DNA from: Blastococcus saxobsidens
Lineage (GTDB): Bacteria > Actinomycetota > Actinomycetes > Mycobacteriales > Geodermatophilaceae
Assembly: GCF_010682065.1 (NCBI RefSeq)
Contig: NZ_JAAGWG010000024.1
Coordinates: 28,806-92,805 of the forward strand
DNA length: 64,000 bases
Direction: 5' to 3'
The notes beneath the pieces were generated by a model. The model had not been told where the DNA came from. It did no database searches and saw only the letters and a list, made by a program, of their open reading frames with translations. Below are positions 33,659 to 42,246 of this stretch, one piece after another (the first letter of the stretch is position 1; every line of letters begins with the position of its first letter). Made by a program: the position numbers and the translations under genes.

Positions 33659-35641
33659 TCAGGACCAGTCCGCGCCGGACCAGCTGACGCCGGACCAGCT
33701 GACGCCGGACCAGCTGACGCCGGACCAGCTGACGCCGGACCAGCTGACGCCGGACCAGCTGACGCCGGACCAGCTGACGCCGGACCAGCTGACGCCGGAC
33801 CAGGAGACGCCGCTCCAGCTCACGCCGGACCAGCTCACGCCGGACCAGGAGACCCCGGACCAGCTGACGCCGGACCAGGACACGCCGCTCCAGCTGACAC
33901 CGGACCAGCTGACGCCGGACAGCTCGGCCTGCTCGGCGACCTCGGCCTGCTGCTCGTCGGGCAGCTCCTCGAGCACCGCGGCCTGCTGCGCGACCGGCAG
34001 CGCGGCGATCACCTCGACCTGCTCGACGGCAGGCAGCTCGGTGATGGCCTCGACCGTCTCCTGGGTGGACTCCGCGACGATCTCGGTGACGCCCTCGGCG
34101 AGCGAGGCGGCGTCCGAGGAGCCGATGGCCTGGCCGGTCACGTCCACCTCGCCGGTCACGGCCTCGCCGTCGACCTCGACGATGACCGATCCGCGCGCCT
34201 CGTCGAGCGAACCCGACCCGGTGGAGACCCGGTGGGTCTGCACCGCGTTCTCCGGCGTGGGGGTGGTCATCGCGGTGGCCAGGTCGATCAGACCTGCCCC
34301 CTGCTGCCGCTCCGTGGCGTCGGGGATGGCCTTCGCCGTCCCCATGAGCAGGGCCTTGACCTCGTCCGGCGTGATCTCCGGACGCTGGTCGATCAGCAGC
34401 GCCGCGGCGCCCGAGACGACGGCTGCCGCCTGCGAGGTGCCGTTGCCCCGGAACAGCTTCTCCCCGATGCGCGCACCCGGAGCCGTCTGGTCCAGGTAGG
34501 AGTTCGGGCTGCGGAGGCTGACCACGCGCTCGCCGGGGGCGACCACGTCGGGGTTGCGCGTGCCGTCGCCGTCGTTCGAGAACGAGGAGACGACGTCGTC
34601 GGCGGTGTCCGCCGTGCCGAACGTGGCGGCACTGCCGACGGCGATGACGTAGGGGTCGGTGGCCGGGTTGTTGACCTTCCCGGTGCCGAACCCGTCGTTG
34701 CCGACCGCGACGACGACCACGATGCCCTTGTGCCAGGCCTGCTCGGCCGCGTAGGCGAGCGGGTCGAGCTGGTAGCTCTGCACGCCGTCGGTACCGAACG
34801 ACATGTTCACCACGCGGATGTTCAGGCCGTTCTGGTCCCCCTGCTCGGTGACCCAGTCGATGGCCGCGATCGCCTGCGAGACGTCGGTGTACCCGAGGGC
34901 GTCAGCCACCTTGATGCTGACGATCCGGGCGTCCGGCGCCATGCCGACGAAGTCGCTGGAGTTCCCCGGGTACGCCCCGGTCGCGGCGTCGTCCCGGCCG
35001 GCGATGATGCCGGCCATGTGGGTGCCGTGACCGTTGGTGTCCAGGTTCTCCAGCGGAGTCCCGACCTCGAAGGAGAGGTCCGGACCGAAGACGAGCTTGC
35101 CCGGCGCGGTGAAGCCGTCGACCGGGACGGCGCCCGAGTCGATGACGGCGACGTCGACGCCCTCGCCGGTGTAGCCGGCCTCCCACATCGCCGCGGCGCC
35201 GGTGACCTCGTTGGCGATCGTGTAGAGCGAACCGGCCTGCGCCGCCTGGCTCTCGACGTCGGTGCTCTGCAGCGCCAGCCCGGCGTTCTCGGTGACCGAG
35301 TGGACGCCGGCGGCGGCGCGCAGGGCGTCGATCCGGTCGACCGGGACCTGGGCGGTGAAACCGCCGATGATCCCCAGCTGGCGCGTGACCGAGCCCCCGA
35401 ACGCGGACACCGCCCGCTCGGGGCCCTGCCCCGAACCGGCCTTCTCGCGGACGATGACCGACACCTGGTCGGCCGACGACGACAGCGTGGCGGCTGCCGC
35501 GGTAGCGGGCCCGGTCAGGCCTGCTGCCACGAGCGTGGCCACCGCGACGGTCATCGCGCGTCCGGCGTGCCGAGGAATTCCGCCCCAGGTGACGCCGATG
35601 CTCGGCGCGCGTGGGGGTGATCCCTGCGGGTTGCTGCTCAT
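33659..35641 (-). CDS. Secreted S8 subtilisin-like protease with Trp-rich repeat tail
   Basis: 660 aa. N-terminal signal region (RHAGRAMTVAVATLVAAGLTGPATAAAA), an I9-type propeptide (about 58-120), then the S8 domain: Asp168 (AVIDSG), His205 (NGHGTHMAG), Asn315 (AVGNDG) and Ser403 (GNGTSQAAA). An acidic Ala/Glu-rich stalk follows, then a C-terminal array of 16 SGVSW units and one SGADW. Such tails occur in some actinobacterial subtilases. The ATG has an excellent AAGGAGGTG site. First gene of an operon with the GGDEF-EAL gene. Confidence 0.93.
   Translation of the reverse strand: MSSNPQGSPPRAPSIGVTWGGIPRHAGRAMTVAVATLVAAGLTGPATAAAATLSSSADQVSVIVREKAGSGQGPERAVSAFGGSVTRQLGIIGGFTAQVPVDRIDALRAAAGVHSVTENAGLALQSTDVESQAAQAGSLYTIANEVTGAAAMWEAGYTGEGVDVAVIDSGAVPVDGFTAPGKLVFGPDLSFEVGTPLENLDTNGHGTHMAGIIAGRDDAATGAYPGNSSDFVGMAPDARIVSIKVADALGYTDVSQAIAAIDWVTEQGDQNGLNIRVVNMSFGTDGVQSYQLDPLAYAAEQAWHKGIVVVVAVGNDGFGTGKVNNPATDPYVIAVGSAATFGTADTADDVVSSFSNDGDGTRNPDVVAPGERVVSLRSPNSYLDQTAPGARIGEKLFRGNGTSQAAAVVSGAAALLIDQRPEITPDEVKALLMGTAKAIPDATERQQGAGLIDLATAMTTPTPENAVQTHRVSTGSGSLDEARGSVIVEVDGEAVTGEVDVTGQAIGSSDAASLAEGVTEIVAESTQETVEAITELPAVEQVEVIAALPVAQQAAVLEELPDEQQAEVAEQAELSGVSWSGVSWSGVSWSGVSWSGVSWSGVSWSGVSWSGVSWSGVSWSGVSWSGVSWSGVSWSGVSWSGVSWSGVSWSGVSWSGADWS
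33662..33916 (-). repeat. 17 tandem 15-bp units encoding SGxxW
   Basis: Seventeen contiguous 15-bp units, 16 encoding Ser-Gly-Val-Ser-Trp and the terminal one Ser-Gly-Ala-Asp-Trp. The dominant unit on the plus strand is GGACCAGCTGACGCC. Several units differ only at synonymous positions (AGC/TCC for Ser, third bases), while the amino acids stay identical, which points to selection on the peptide. Confidence 0.9.
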
Positions 35642-35904
35642 TTCCGTACACCTCCTTGGTTGATCCGCACTCCATGTGTTGCGGGATCCCTTCGGCACGG
35701 GCCGACCGGTGCTGGATCGGATGAGCAGCTCGGTGTAGTGGATCCACCCAGGCGGGTGACCTCCTTCGCGTGACGCCGTCCGACGGGGGTCATGGGGGGG
35801 GGTCTGGTCACCCTCTGCAGACGACCCGTCTCGGAGCGAAGTGGATCGGCGCGTCGGCCACCGGCTCCGCCGACACGTGGGCGAACGGAAATACCTTCCG
35901 CGAC

Positions 35905-36747
35905 ATGGACCGACGACGGTTCCTGCTCGCGCTCGCGGCCGGACTGGCAGGCACGGCGGTGATCCGCGGGGCGGACGGGCTCGGCGACGCCCTGGCACCC
36001 GTGGCCGACGCGCCCACCCCGCCGGCGCGGCCTCCCGGCGCGACCGCCGCGGCCGCGGTGCCCGGCACCGTGCCGCAGCTCCCACCGGTGGGAGTCGTCG
36101 ACGCGCTGCCCGGCGAGGGCACCGCCCTGGCGCTCAGCATCGACGACGGCACCAGCACCGAGGTGGTGGCGGCGTTCGCGCGCTTCGCCGCCGACAGCGG
36201 CGTGCGCATGACCTTCTTCCCCAACGGCCGCTACCGCTCCTGGGAGGACAACGCGCCGGTGCTCCGCCCGCTGATCGAGTCCGGCCAGGTCGCCATGGGC
36301 AACCACACCTGGTCCCACCCCGACCTGACCACCCTCGGCGACCAGGAGGTGGCCGAGGAGATCCGGCGCAACCGCGACTTCCTGCGCACCACCTTCGGCG
36401 TCCACGACAGCCCCTTCTTCCGGCCACCGTTCGGGGCGCGCGACGAGCGCACCGACCGGATCGCGGCGGACCTGGGGCACCCGACCATCGCGATGTGGAA
36501 CGGCACCCTGGAGGACTTCCGGGTGCTGACCGCCGAGGAGCTGATGGCCGCCGCCCGGCGCTGGTTCAACCCGCAGACGATCGTCGTCGGCCACGCGAAC
36601 CACCCCGCGGTGACCACCGTCTACGGGCAGCTGCTCGAGCTGATCGCCGAGCGGGAGCTGCGGACGGTGACCCTCGCCGACGTCTGGGCGACCCCGGGCC
36701 AGCGGCTGCGCGGCGCCACCGCCCTCGGGCGGCTGACCGTCCCCTGA
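35905..36747 (+). CDS. Secreted polysaccharide deacetylase (NodB domain)
   Basis: 280 aa. Starts MDRRRFLLALAAGLAGTAVI, a twin-Arg-type signal, then a Pro/Ala-rich linker. NodB motifs: ALSIDDGTS (variant of TFDDGP, with the metal Asp), GNHTWSHPDLTTL (two metal His), RPPFGARDE and HANHPA. Acts on peptidoglycan or other amino sugar polymers at the cell surface. ATG at 35905 is inside the longer frame from 35770 but is the one giving a signal peptide. The 260 bp upstream hold no other gene. Confidence 0.9.
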   Translation: MDRRRFLLALAAGLAGTAVIRGADGLGDALAPVADAPTPPARPPGATAAAAVPGTVPQLPPVGVVDALPGEGTALALSIDDGTSTEVVAAFARFAADSGVRMTFFPNGRYRSWEDNAPVLRPLIESGQVAMGNHTWSHPDLTTLGDQEVAEEIRRNRDFLRTTFGVHDSPFFRPPFGARDERTDRIAADLGHPTIAMWNGTLEDFRVLTAEELMAAARRWFNPQTIVVGHANHPAVTTVYGQLLELIAERELRTVTLADVWATPGQRLRGATALGRLTVP

Positions 36748-36832
36748 CCGGTCGGCACCTCCGACCTGCGCGCCGGTCGATCCTCGGCGAGGCTGTCGTG
36801 GACCGAGGACGCACGCACGACGGAGGAGATCG

Positions 36833-37606
36833 ATGGACGCGCCGCTGAAGGGCCGGGTCGCACTGGTGACGGGGGGTGCCAGCGGGCTTGGCCGGGCCAC
36901 GGCGCTCGCGCTCGCCGAGGCCGGGGCGCACGTGGCGATCGGCGACATCAACGCCCCGGGCGCCGAGGAGACGCTGTCCCGGGTGACGGCGGCCGGCGGC
37001 GCCGGCGACGTCGTTGCCCTCGACGTCACCGACGACGGCAGCCGCCGCGACGTCGTGGCGCGGCTGTTCGACCAGCACGGGGAAGCCTTCGACATCCTGG
37101 TGAACGTGGCCGGCATCGACCGCCCCGGCTACATCACCGACATCGACCTCGCGGACTACCAGCAGGTCATGGCGGTCAACTGCGAGGGCCCGATCTTCCT
37201 CACCAGCGAGTTCATGAAGCGGGTCCAGGAGCTGCCCGAGGGCCGGACCGCCGACGTCGTGCACGTGGTCTCGCTGTCCGCGATCACCTCCGGCAGCGGG
37301 GCCATCGCCTACAACGGTTCCAAGGCCGGCTTCCTCAACGCCACCAAGTGCATCCAGCGCGAGCTCCGGGAGAAGGCGATCCGCGCCGACGACGGCAGCG
37401 AGCGTCCCTTCCCGTGCCGGGTGCAGAGCGTCATCCCCGCGGCCATGGACACCCCGATGATGGAGCAGTGGGGCATCCCCGGGCACCTGATGATGCCGCC
37501 GTCGGCCGTCGCCGACGCCATCCGGACGCTGATCACGCTGCACCCGACGGCGTTCATCCCGGAGATGCAGATCGTGCCGCGGCTCGAGCCCAACTTCCCG
37601 CGGTGA
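36833..37606 (+). CDS. Short-chain dehydrogenase/reductase
   Basis: 257 aa classical SDR: TGGASGLGRATALAL (cofactor), NVAGIDRPG (NxAG), VVSLSAITSGSGAIAYNGSKAGF (Ser, Tyr-x3-Lys). Substrate unknown. The ATG at 36833 has GGAGGAG 6-7 nt upstream. The following small gene starts 7 bp after the stop, suggesting co-transcription. Confidence 0.92.
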   Translation: MDAPLKGRVALVTGGASGLGRATALALAEAGAHVAIGDINAPGAEETLSRVTAAGGAGDVVALDVTDDGSRRDVVARLFDQHGEAFDILVNVAGIDRPGYITDIDLADYQQVMAVNCEGPIFLTSEFMKRVQELPEGRTADVVHVVSLSAITSGSGAIAYNGSKAGFLNATKCIQRELREKAIRADDGSERPFPCRVQSVIPAAMDTPMMEQWGIPGHLMMPPSAVADAIRTLITLHPTAFIPEMQIVPRLEPNFPR

Positions 37607-37612
37607 CGGCAC

Positions 37613-37903
37613 GTGAGGAACAGCCGAGTGAGCGCTCCCGACGACCCGACGCCTGACACGGCGATGGCGGCCGGTTCCGACGTGGGCGAGCCGGGCCCGC
37701 GCCTGGGCCCCGGTGACCTCGCGCCGGACGAGGAGCGCCTGCTCGCCGCGCTGGAACGCGACACCGGCGGCGCTCCCGCCGTCCCGGCGGCGGACGCCGA
37801 GGCGTTCGTCCGGGGTGCCGCCGGTGTCGGGCGGCCCCCGGCGCGGGGCAGGGTGCCGGACGACGGCCTGGTGCCGCGGTTCACCGCTCCCGGAGGGGAC
37901 TGA
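37613..37903 (+). CDS. Small acidic hypothetical protein
   Basis: 96 aa from the GTG at 37613 (second GTG at 37628). Acidic and Pro/Gly/Ala-rich, with one helical stretch (APDEERLLAALERDTGGA) and an ending PDDGLVPRFTAPGGD. No signal, membrane span or recognised family. Position right after the SDR and codon bias support a real gene. It is convergent with the phytochrome gene, 3 bp between stops. Confidence 0.55.
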   Translation: MRNSRVSAPDDPTPDTAMAAGSDVGEPGPRLGPGDLAPDEERLLAALERDTGGAPAVPAADAEAFVRGAAGVGRPPARGRVPDDGLVPRFTAPGGD

Positions 37904-37906
37904 CCC

Positions 37907-40282
37907 TCAGCACTCCTGCGGACGGATGCGGACGGCGACGAGCGCGACGTCGTCCTCCGCGCCGTCGGGGAGCAGCCGCTCGAGCAGCCGGTCGCAGAGC
38001 GGGCCCACCGGCAGTCGGCGCAGGTCGGCCAGCGCCTCGGCGAGCTCCTCCACCCCGTCGTCGAAGACCTGGTCGCGCCGCTCCACGAGGCCGTCGGTGT
38101 AGAGGAGCAGGGTCGAGCCGTCCTCGATCACGGTCTCCTGCTCGGTGCGCGGCAGTGCCGCATCCACGCCGAGCAGGAGACCCGGCCGGTTCGCCTCGAG
38201 CAGCCGTTGCGTCCCGTCGGGAGCGGCCACCAGCGGGGGCAGGTGGCCGGCGCTGGCCCAGCGCAGCCGCATGATCCCGGCGTCGCAGTCGGCCGGGGAC
38301 TGCTCCAGGCGCCCCACCAGCACGGTGGCCATGGTCGTGAGGTGCAGCCCCTCGATCGCCGTGTCCAGCCGGGTGAGCACCTCGGCAGGGCCGGCGGCGT
38401 TGTCGAAGGCGATCCCCCGCAGCAGGCCGCGCAGCTGCCCCATGGTCGCCGCCGCCTCGGTGTCGTGTCCGACCACGTCCCCGATGATCAGCATGGTGGA
38501 GCCGTCGGGCTGCTCGAAGACGTCGTACCAGTCGCCACCGACCTGGGCCTCGCGGGCGGCGGGCACGTAGCGCACCGCCACCTCCAGGTGAGGGGGCTCC
38601 GGCGGGTCGGACAGGAGGCTGCGCTGCAGCGTCTCGGCGGCCCGCACGATGCTGCGCGAGCGCGCGTACAGGGCCTCCAGCAGGTGCACCCGCAGCTCCG
38701 TGGCCGCCTCGACGTCCGACGCCGTCCAGGGCTCGGAACGGCCGCGCACGGTCTCCCGCCACCGCTCGAAGGACTTCCGGGGGCTCAGCCGGACGTCGTC
38801 GCCCTCCTGCTCGGCGATCGCCTTGTTGCTCGGGTCGCCGCCCCAGTCGACGTGCCGCACCGCCTCGCCGCGGAACCACAGCACGAACTGCCCCTCGGGG
38901 AGGGGCAGGACGAGCACCCCGCAGGCCGGCTCCACCGGGACACCCAGCTCAGGTTCGGCCACCGGCAGCGCGTCCGAGGCGACGACGTCCTCGCTCCGGC
39001 GGGCGGCCCAGTCGGTGATGCGCTCGGTCAGGCCCGGCGGCAGGGCGGCGCCGAGCGCGCCGCGGTGGCCCTGCAGGTGCACCACCACGCCGTCGGCGGG
39101 CAGCAGACCGAGCAGGTTCGGCGTTCCGAGCAGGGTATCGGTGAGCGGCCGGTCCTCGTCCAGGGCCGCGGCGGTCAGCCAGGCGAGCGTCGAGCGCGAC
39201 TCCAGCGCGCGGGCGTGCTCGTCGTCCGAGGCGCGGTCGATGAGCCGGACCGACAGGGTCGAGCCGAGGAACTCGGCGGCCGCGCGGGTGGCGTACGGCG
39301 GCGCGTGCGGACCGCTGTAGTGGTGGCAGGCGATGAGGCCCCAGAGCTTGTCCTCGCGCAGCAGCGAGATCGACATCGAGGCGCGCACGCCCATGTTGTG
39401 CAGGTACTCGACGTGGATCGGGGAGACGCTGCGCAGCGCGGAGTAGGTGAGGTCCAGCGGCCGGCCGCTGACCGGGTGGTCGACCGGGTGCAGCGGCACC
39501 GGCGTGTAGTCGACGTCGGAGATCAGCCGGATCCAGTTCTTCTCGTACAGCGCCCGCGCCTGGGCGGGGATGTCCGAGGCCGGGTAGTGCAGCCCCAGGA
39601 AGGAGTTGAGGTCCTCCTGCTTGGCCTCGGCCACGACCTCGCCGTTGTAGTCGGCGTCGTAGCGGTAGACCATCACGCGGTCGAAGCCGGTGAGCCGGCG
39701 CACGGCCTCGGCGGTGATGTCGTACAGCTCCTGCAGCGAGGACGCCCGGTTGAGGTCGCCGATCGTGCTGCGCACCGCCTGGTAGGTGTTCGGGAAGGAG
39801 AACGGGCGTGGCCCGCGGGCCGGCTCCAGCTCCACGACCAGGCTGGACTGCGGCGGCACCGTGCTCGCGTCGGCCACGGGCTCGCCGTGCCCGTCGGCCA
39901 CCGGGTGGCCGGGTTCGATGAGCGCCCGGTGCAGCAGGGCGTCGACGGGCACCGGGTCGCCGTCGACGTCCAGCGTGATCTCCACCGGGTTGCGCTCCCG
40001 CAGGTCGCCGAAGGCGCTGGCCGAGCGGACGACGGCGCCGGCCGCGGCGACGCCGAGCACCTCGGCCAGGGGGCGGCCGATGGCGCGCTGCCAGGGCACC
40101 CCGGTGAGATCGGCGAGGTTGGCCGAGACCTGCTGGACGATCCAGTCCGGGTCGCTGACGGCGATCATGACACCGCGGGGCTGGACGGAGCCGGGGATGT
40201 GGATCGGTTCGCGTTCGCAGTTGGTGAGGTCGACCGGCGCCCCCGGTATGAGGAACGAGATGTCGCGATCGACGTCGGTCAC
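37907..40282 (-). CDS. Bacteriophytochrome with PP2C/SpoIIE-type phosphatase output
   Basis: Red/far-red light sensor, 791 aa. PAS domain with the biliverdin-binding Cys22 (LTNCEREPIHIPGSVQPRG), GAF with PASDIP (234-239) and the chromophore His region GLIACHHYSGPHAP, then PHY with the tongue motif PRKSFERWRE. The output is not a histidine kinase but a SpoIIE/PP2C domain: QVGGDWYDVFE, MLIIGDVVGHDTEAAATMGQLR, LLLYTDGLVERR, AEDDVALVAVRI. GTG at 40282 overlaps the heme oxygenase stop by 4 bp. It probably regulates an anti-sigma pathway; partner unknown. Confidence 0.93.
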   Translation of the reverse strand: MTDVDRDISFLIPGAPVDLTNCEREPIHIPGSVQPRGVMIAVSDPDWIVQQVSANLADLTGVPWQRAIGRPLAEVLGVAAAGAVVRSASAFGDLRERNPVEITLDVDGDPVPVDALLHRALIEPGHPVADGHGEPVADASTVPPQSSLVVELEPARGPRPFSFPNTYQAVRSTIGDLNRASSLQELYDITAEAVRRLTGFDRVMVYRYDADYNGEVVAEAKQEDLNSFLGLHYPASDIPAQARALYEKNWIRLISDVDYTPVPLHPVDHPVSGRPLDLTYSALRSVSPIHVEYLHNMGVRASMSISLLREDKLWGLIACHHYSGPHAPPYATRAAAEFLGSTLSVRLIDRASDDEHARALESRSTLAWLTAAALDEDRPLTDTLLGTPNLLGLLPADGVVVHLQGHRGALGAALPPGLTERITDWAARRSEDVVASDALPVAEPELGVPVEPACGVLVLPLPEGQFVLWFRGEAVRHVDWGGDPSNKAIAEQEGDDVRLSPRKSFERWRETVRGRSEPWTASDVEAATELRVHLLEALYARSRSIVRAAETLQRSLLSDPPEPPHLEVAVRYVPAAREAQVGGDWYDVFEQPDGSTMLIIGDVVGHDTEAAATMGQLRGLLRGIAFDNAAGPAEVLTRLDTAIEGLHLTTMATVLVGRLEQSPADCDAGIMRLRWASAGHLPPLVAAPDGTQRLLEANRPGLLLGVDAALPRTEQETVIEDGSTLLLYTDGLVERRDQVFDDGVEELAEALADLRRLPVGPLCDRLLERLLPDGAEDDVALVAVRIRPQEC

Positions 40283-40914
40283 GCGGAGACCTCCCGGTGC
40301 TGGGCCGCGGGACGGCACCACTCGGCCAGCGCGCGGAACGTGTCCCGGGCGGAGCCGAGGACCCGGTCGACGTCCCCGCCGGCGGCCACGTGGGCGCGGG
40401 CCCCGCGGCGGAAGGCGGCCCACATCGACCCGGTCCGCTCGCCGTACGGGGAGAAGGCCCGGATCCGGACATCGGCCAGGCCCGGCAGCTCCGCGAGGTG
40501 CCGGTCGATGAACGTGCCGCCGAGGGTGGAGCCCTCCAGCACGTAGAGCCGGCCCACCGCCTCGTCGGTACCGGGGACCGGCGGGAGGCGGGGCGTGCTG
40601 CTCGGTGGCGCGGCGCCGAGCGCGGCCAGGTCGCCGGCGAACAGGCCGCTGCGGCGGCGGCCGGCCCAGTCCAGGGCCGCGGCGTCGGCGGGCAGCCGGG
40701 CCGCCCACTCGTCGAGCCCGTCCTCGGCCGCCGTCCAGAAGCCGTGCATCAGGGTGAGCACGGAGGCGAGCCGCTCGCGGTCGAGCCGCGGGTCGAGCAG
40801 GTCGAGGGTGTCCTCGACCGCCTGGTGCTCCGGCGCGGTGCCGGTGCGCAGCAGGCGCATCACGTCGTCGGCGCTGCGGTCGTCCCCGTGCGCTGATCCA
40901 TCTCCCGCAGGCAT
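40279..40914 (-). CDS. bphO: Biliverdin-producing heme oxygenase (BphO-type)
   Basis: 211 aa. Opens heme to biliverdin, the chromophore of the adjacent phytochrome. Proximal heme His in RTGTAPEHQAVEDTLDLL and the distal helix signature LYVLEGSTLGGTFI; the C-terminal helix FRALAEWCRPAAQ fits bacterial heme oxygenases. GTGA overlap with the phytochrome start makes the two a coupled operon. ATG at 40914. Confidence 0.9.
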   Translation of the reverse strand: MPAGDGSAHGDDRSADDVMRLLRTGTAPEHQAVEDTLDLLDPRLDRERLASVLTLMHGFWTAAEDGLDEWAARLPADAAALDWAGRRRSGLFAGDLAALGAAPPSSTPRLPPVPGTDEAVGRLYVLEGSTLGGTFIDRHLAELPGLADVRIRAFSPYGERTGSMWAAFRRGARAHVAAGGDVDRVLGSARDTFRALAEWCRPAAQHREVSA

Positions 40915-40942
40915 CCCCGCGAGCGTAGGCGACCTCGGCGGG

Positions 40943-42076
40943 TCAGGCGCGGGGCAGCCGGGGTACGCCGGCGAGCCGGGCCGCGCGCAGTCCCGCGTGC
41001 AGCAGCAGGCGGGCGTCGCCGTCGGCCATGTCCAGGCAGGTCAGCGCGGCGATCCGGCCGAGCCGGTAGTACAGCGTCTGCCGGTGTATGCGCAATGTCT
41101 CAGCCGCCCGCACCGCGCTTCCGGCGCAGTCGAGGAACACCTCGGCCGTCTCGGTGAGCACCGGGTCGGCGAGGAGGGGGTGCAGCGCGGGGTCGGGTGC
41201 CGACAGCTCGGTGGCCATCCGCCAGGCGCCGAGCTCGGCCCAGTGCGCGACGGGGGAGAAGCGCGGCACCGCGGCGGCCACCCGGGCCGCGGCGCAGGCC
41301 TCGCGCCACTGGTCGGGCAGCTCGCCGGTTCCGTGGCGGACCGCCGAGACGCCCGCGGTGCTGCCGTCGGGCAGGGACCGCAGCGAGGCGGCGGTGAGGG
41401 CGCCGGCCGGGCGCAGGTCGGCCGCCGTCGGCAACGGGAGCAGGACGGCGACGGGGCCGCCGTCGACCACCGTGGCGACGGCGCCGGCGGCCGGCAGCAC
41501 CCGGTCCGGTGGCGGCTGCCCGTCGGCGGGAGCGAGGGCGACCAGCACCTGGGCGGTGTTCCCGGGCAGCTCCTCGGCCAGCCGGCGCACGGCCTGCGCC
41601 CGCGCGCCGGGACGCCCGGTGAGCGCGTCGGCCAGCGTCCGCCCCAGATCGGCCGGGGGGCGGTCCGCGAGCAGCCGGCCGGCCTGGGCAGCGAGCTCCA
41701 TCGCCCGGGCGAGGGCGGGATCGCCGTCGTCGTCGGGGTCGATCCGGCCGTCGTCGAGCAGCCACAGGTAGCCGTGGCTGCGCTCGTCGTGGCGGACCGG
41801 CAGCACCAGCCGGGTGAGGATCCCGGCGGCTGGATCGGCCGGGGTGCGCAGCGGCCGGGTCGCCGAGGCGATGCCGAACTCCTCGAACCACCGGCGGGTC
41901 GCCAGCGCCGAGCCGCGGGTCAGGATCGAGCGGGTGCGGACGGCGTCCATCGGGTCGGCGCCGCTGTCGTCGTGGGCGCAGAAGGCGAGCAGCGTGAAGG
42001 CGGCGTCCTCGAGCGTGGCCGGCGCGGCGAGCACCCGCGACACCTCGTCGACCAGTTCCTGCAGGTCGTCCCGCAC
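40943..42076 (-). CDS. PucR-family transcriptional regulator of proline catabolism
   Basis: 377 aa. C-terminal PucR helix-turn-helix AETLRIHRQTLYYRLGRIAALT, with a GGDEF-like middle region (WREACAAARVAAAV) and an N-terminal sensing part. GTG at 42076 is chosen because GGAGAAGGGGGG lies just upstream; an ATG at 42100 is also in frame. It is divergent from the PRODH gene with three repeats between, so it very likely controls PRODH and PruA. Confidence 0.88.
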   Translation of the reverse strand: MRDDLQELVDEVSRVLAAPATLEDAAFTLLAFCAHDDSGADPMDAVRTRSILTRGSALATRRWFEEFGIASATRPLRTPADPAAGILTRLVLPVRHDERSHGYLWLLDDGRIDPDDDGDPALARAMELAAQAGRLLADRPPADLGRTLADALTGRPGARAQAVRRLAEELPGNTAQVLVALAPADGQPPPDRVLPAAGAVATVVDGGPVAVLLPLPTAADLRPAGALTAASLRSLPDGSTAGVSAVRHGTGELPDQWREACAAARVAAAVPRFSPVAHWAELGAWRMATELSAPDPALHPLLADPVLTETAEVFLDCAGSAVRAAETLRIHRQTLYYRLGRIAALTCLDMADGDARLLLHAGLRAARLAGVPRLPRA

Positions 42077-42103
42077 CGCCGCCCCCCTTCTCCCCGGCAT
42101 TCA

Positions 42104-42164
42104 GTGCACTTTCTGCCCGGCGGTAAGTGCACTTTCTGCCCGGCGGTTGGTGCACTTTCTGCCC
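42104..42164. promoter_or_regulatory. Three 15-bp direct repeats, 23-bp period (regulator operator)
   Basis: GTGCACTTTCTGCCC occurs unchanged at 42104-42118, 42127-42141 and 42150-42164, starts exactly 23 bp apart (about two helical turns), so a multimeric protein would sit on one face. Each contains the palindrome GTGCAC. It lies in the 170-bp region between the divergent PucR-type regulator and PRODH, the natural site for its operator. Confidence 0.8.
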
Positions 42165-42235
42165 TCGTACAGCTGTATGAGAGCAGAGCCGCGAAGTCCC
42201 GACATCTGTCCCTGGCCCCGAGGGGTGGGGGTGCC

Positions 42236-42241
42236 TAGCGT
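42236..42241 (+). promoter_or_regulatory. -10-like hexamer for PRODH
   Basis: TAGCGT starts 11 nt before the GTG at 42247 with no Shine-Dalgarno sequence, again compatible with a leaderless or nearly leaderless start. The operator repeats are 70-130 bp upstream, an activator position. Confidence 0.4.
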
Positions 42242-42246
42242 TCGGG

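Noticed and set aside
33662..33916. CRISPR-like array
   Set aside because: The 15-bp units are contiguous, without spacers, in frame, and encode SGVSW at the end of a protease.
35785..35810. Run of G residues near 35793 as phase-variable tract
   Set aside because: It is a single G-run in the non-coding stretch before the deacetylase start; no gene frame depends on it.
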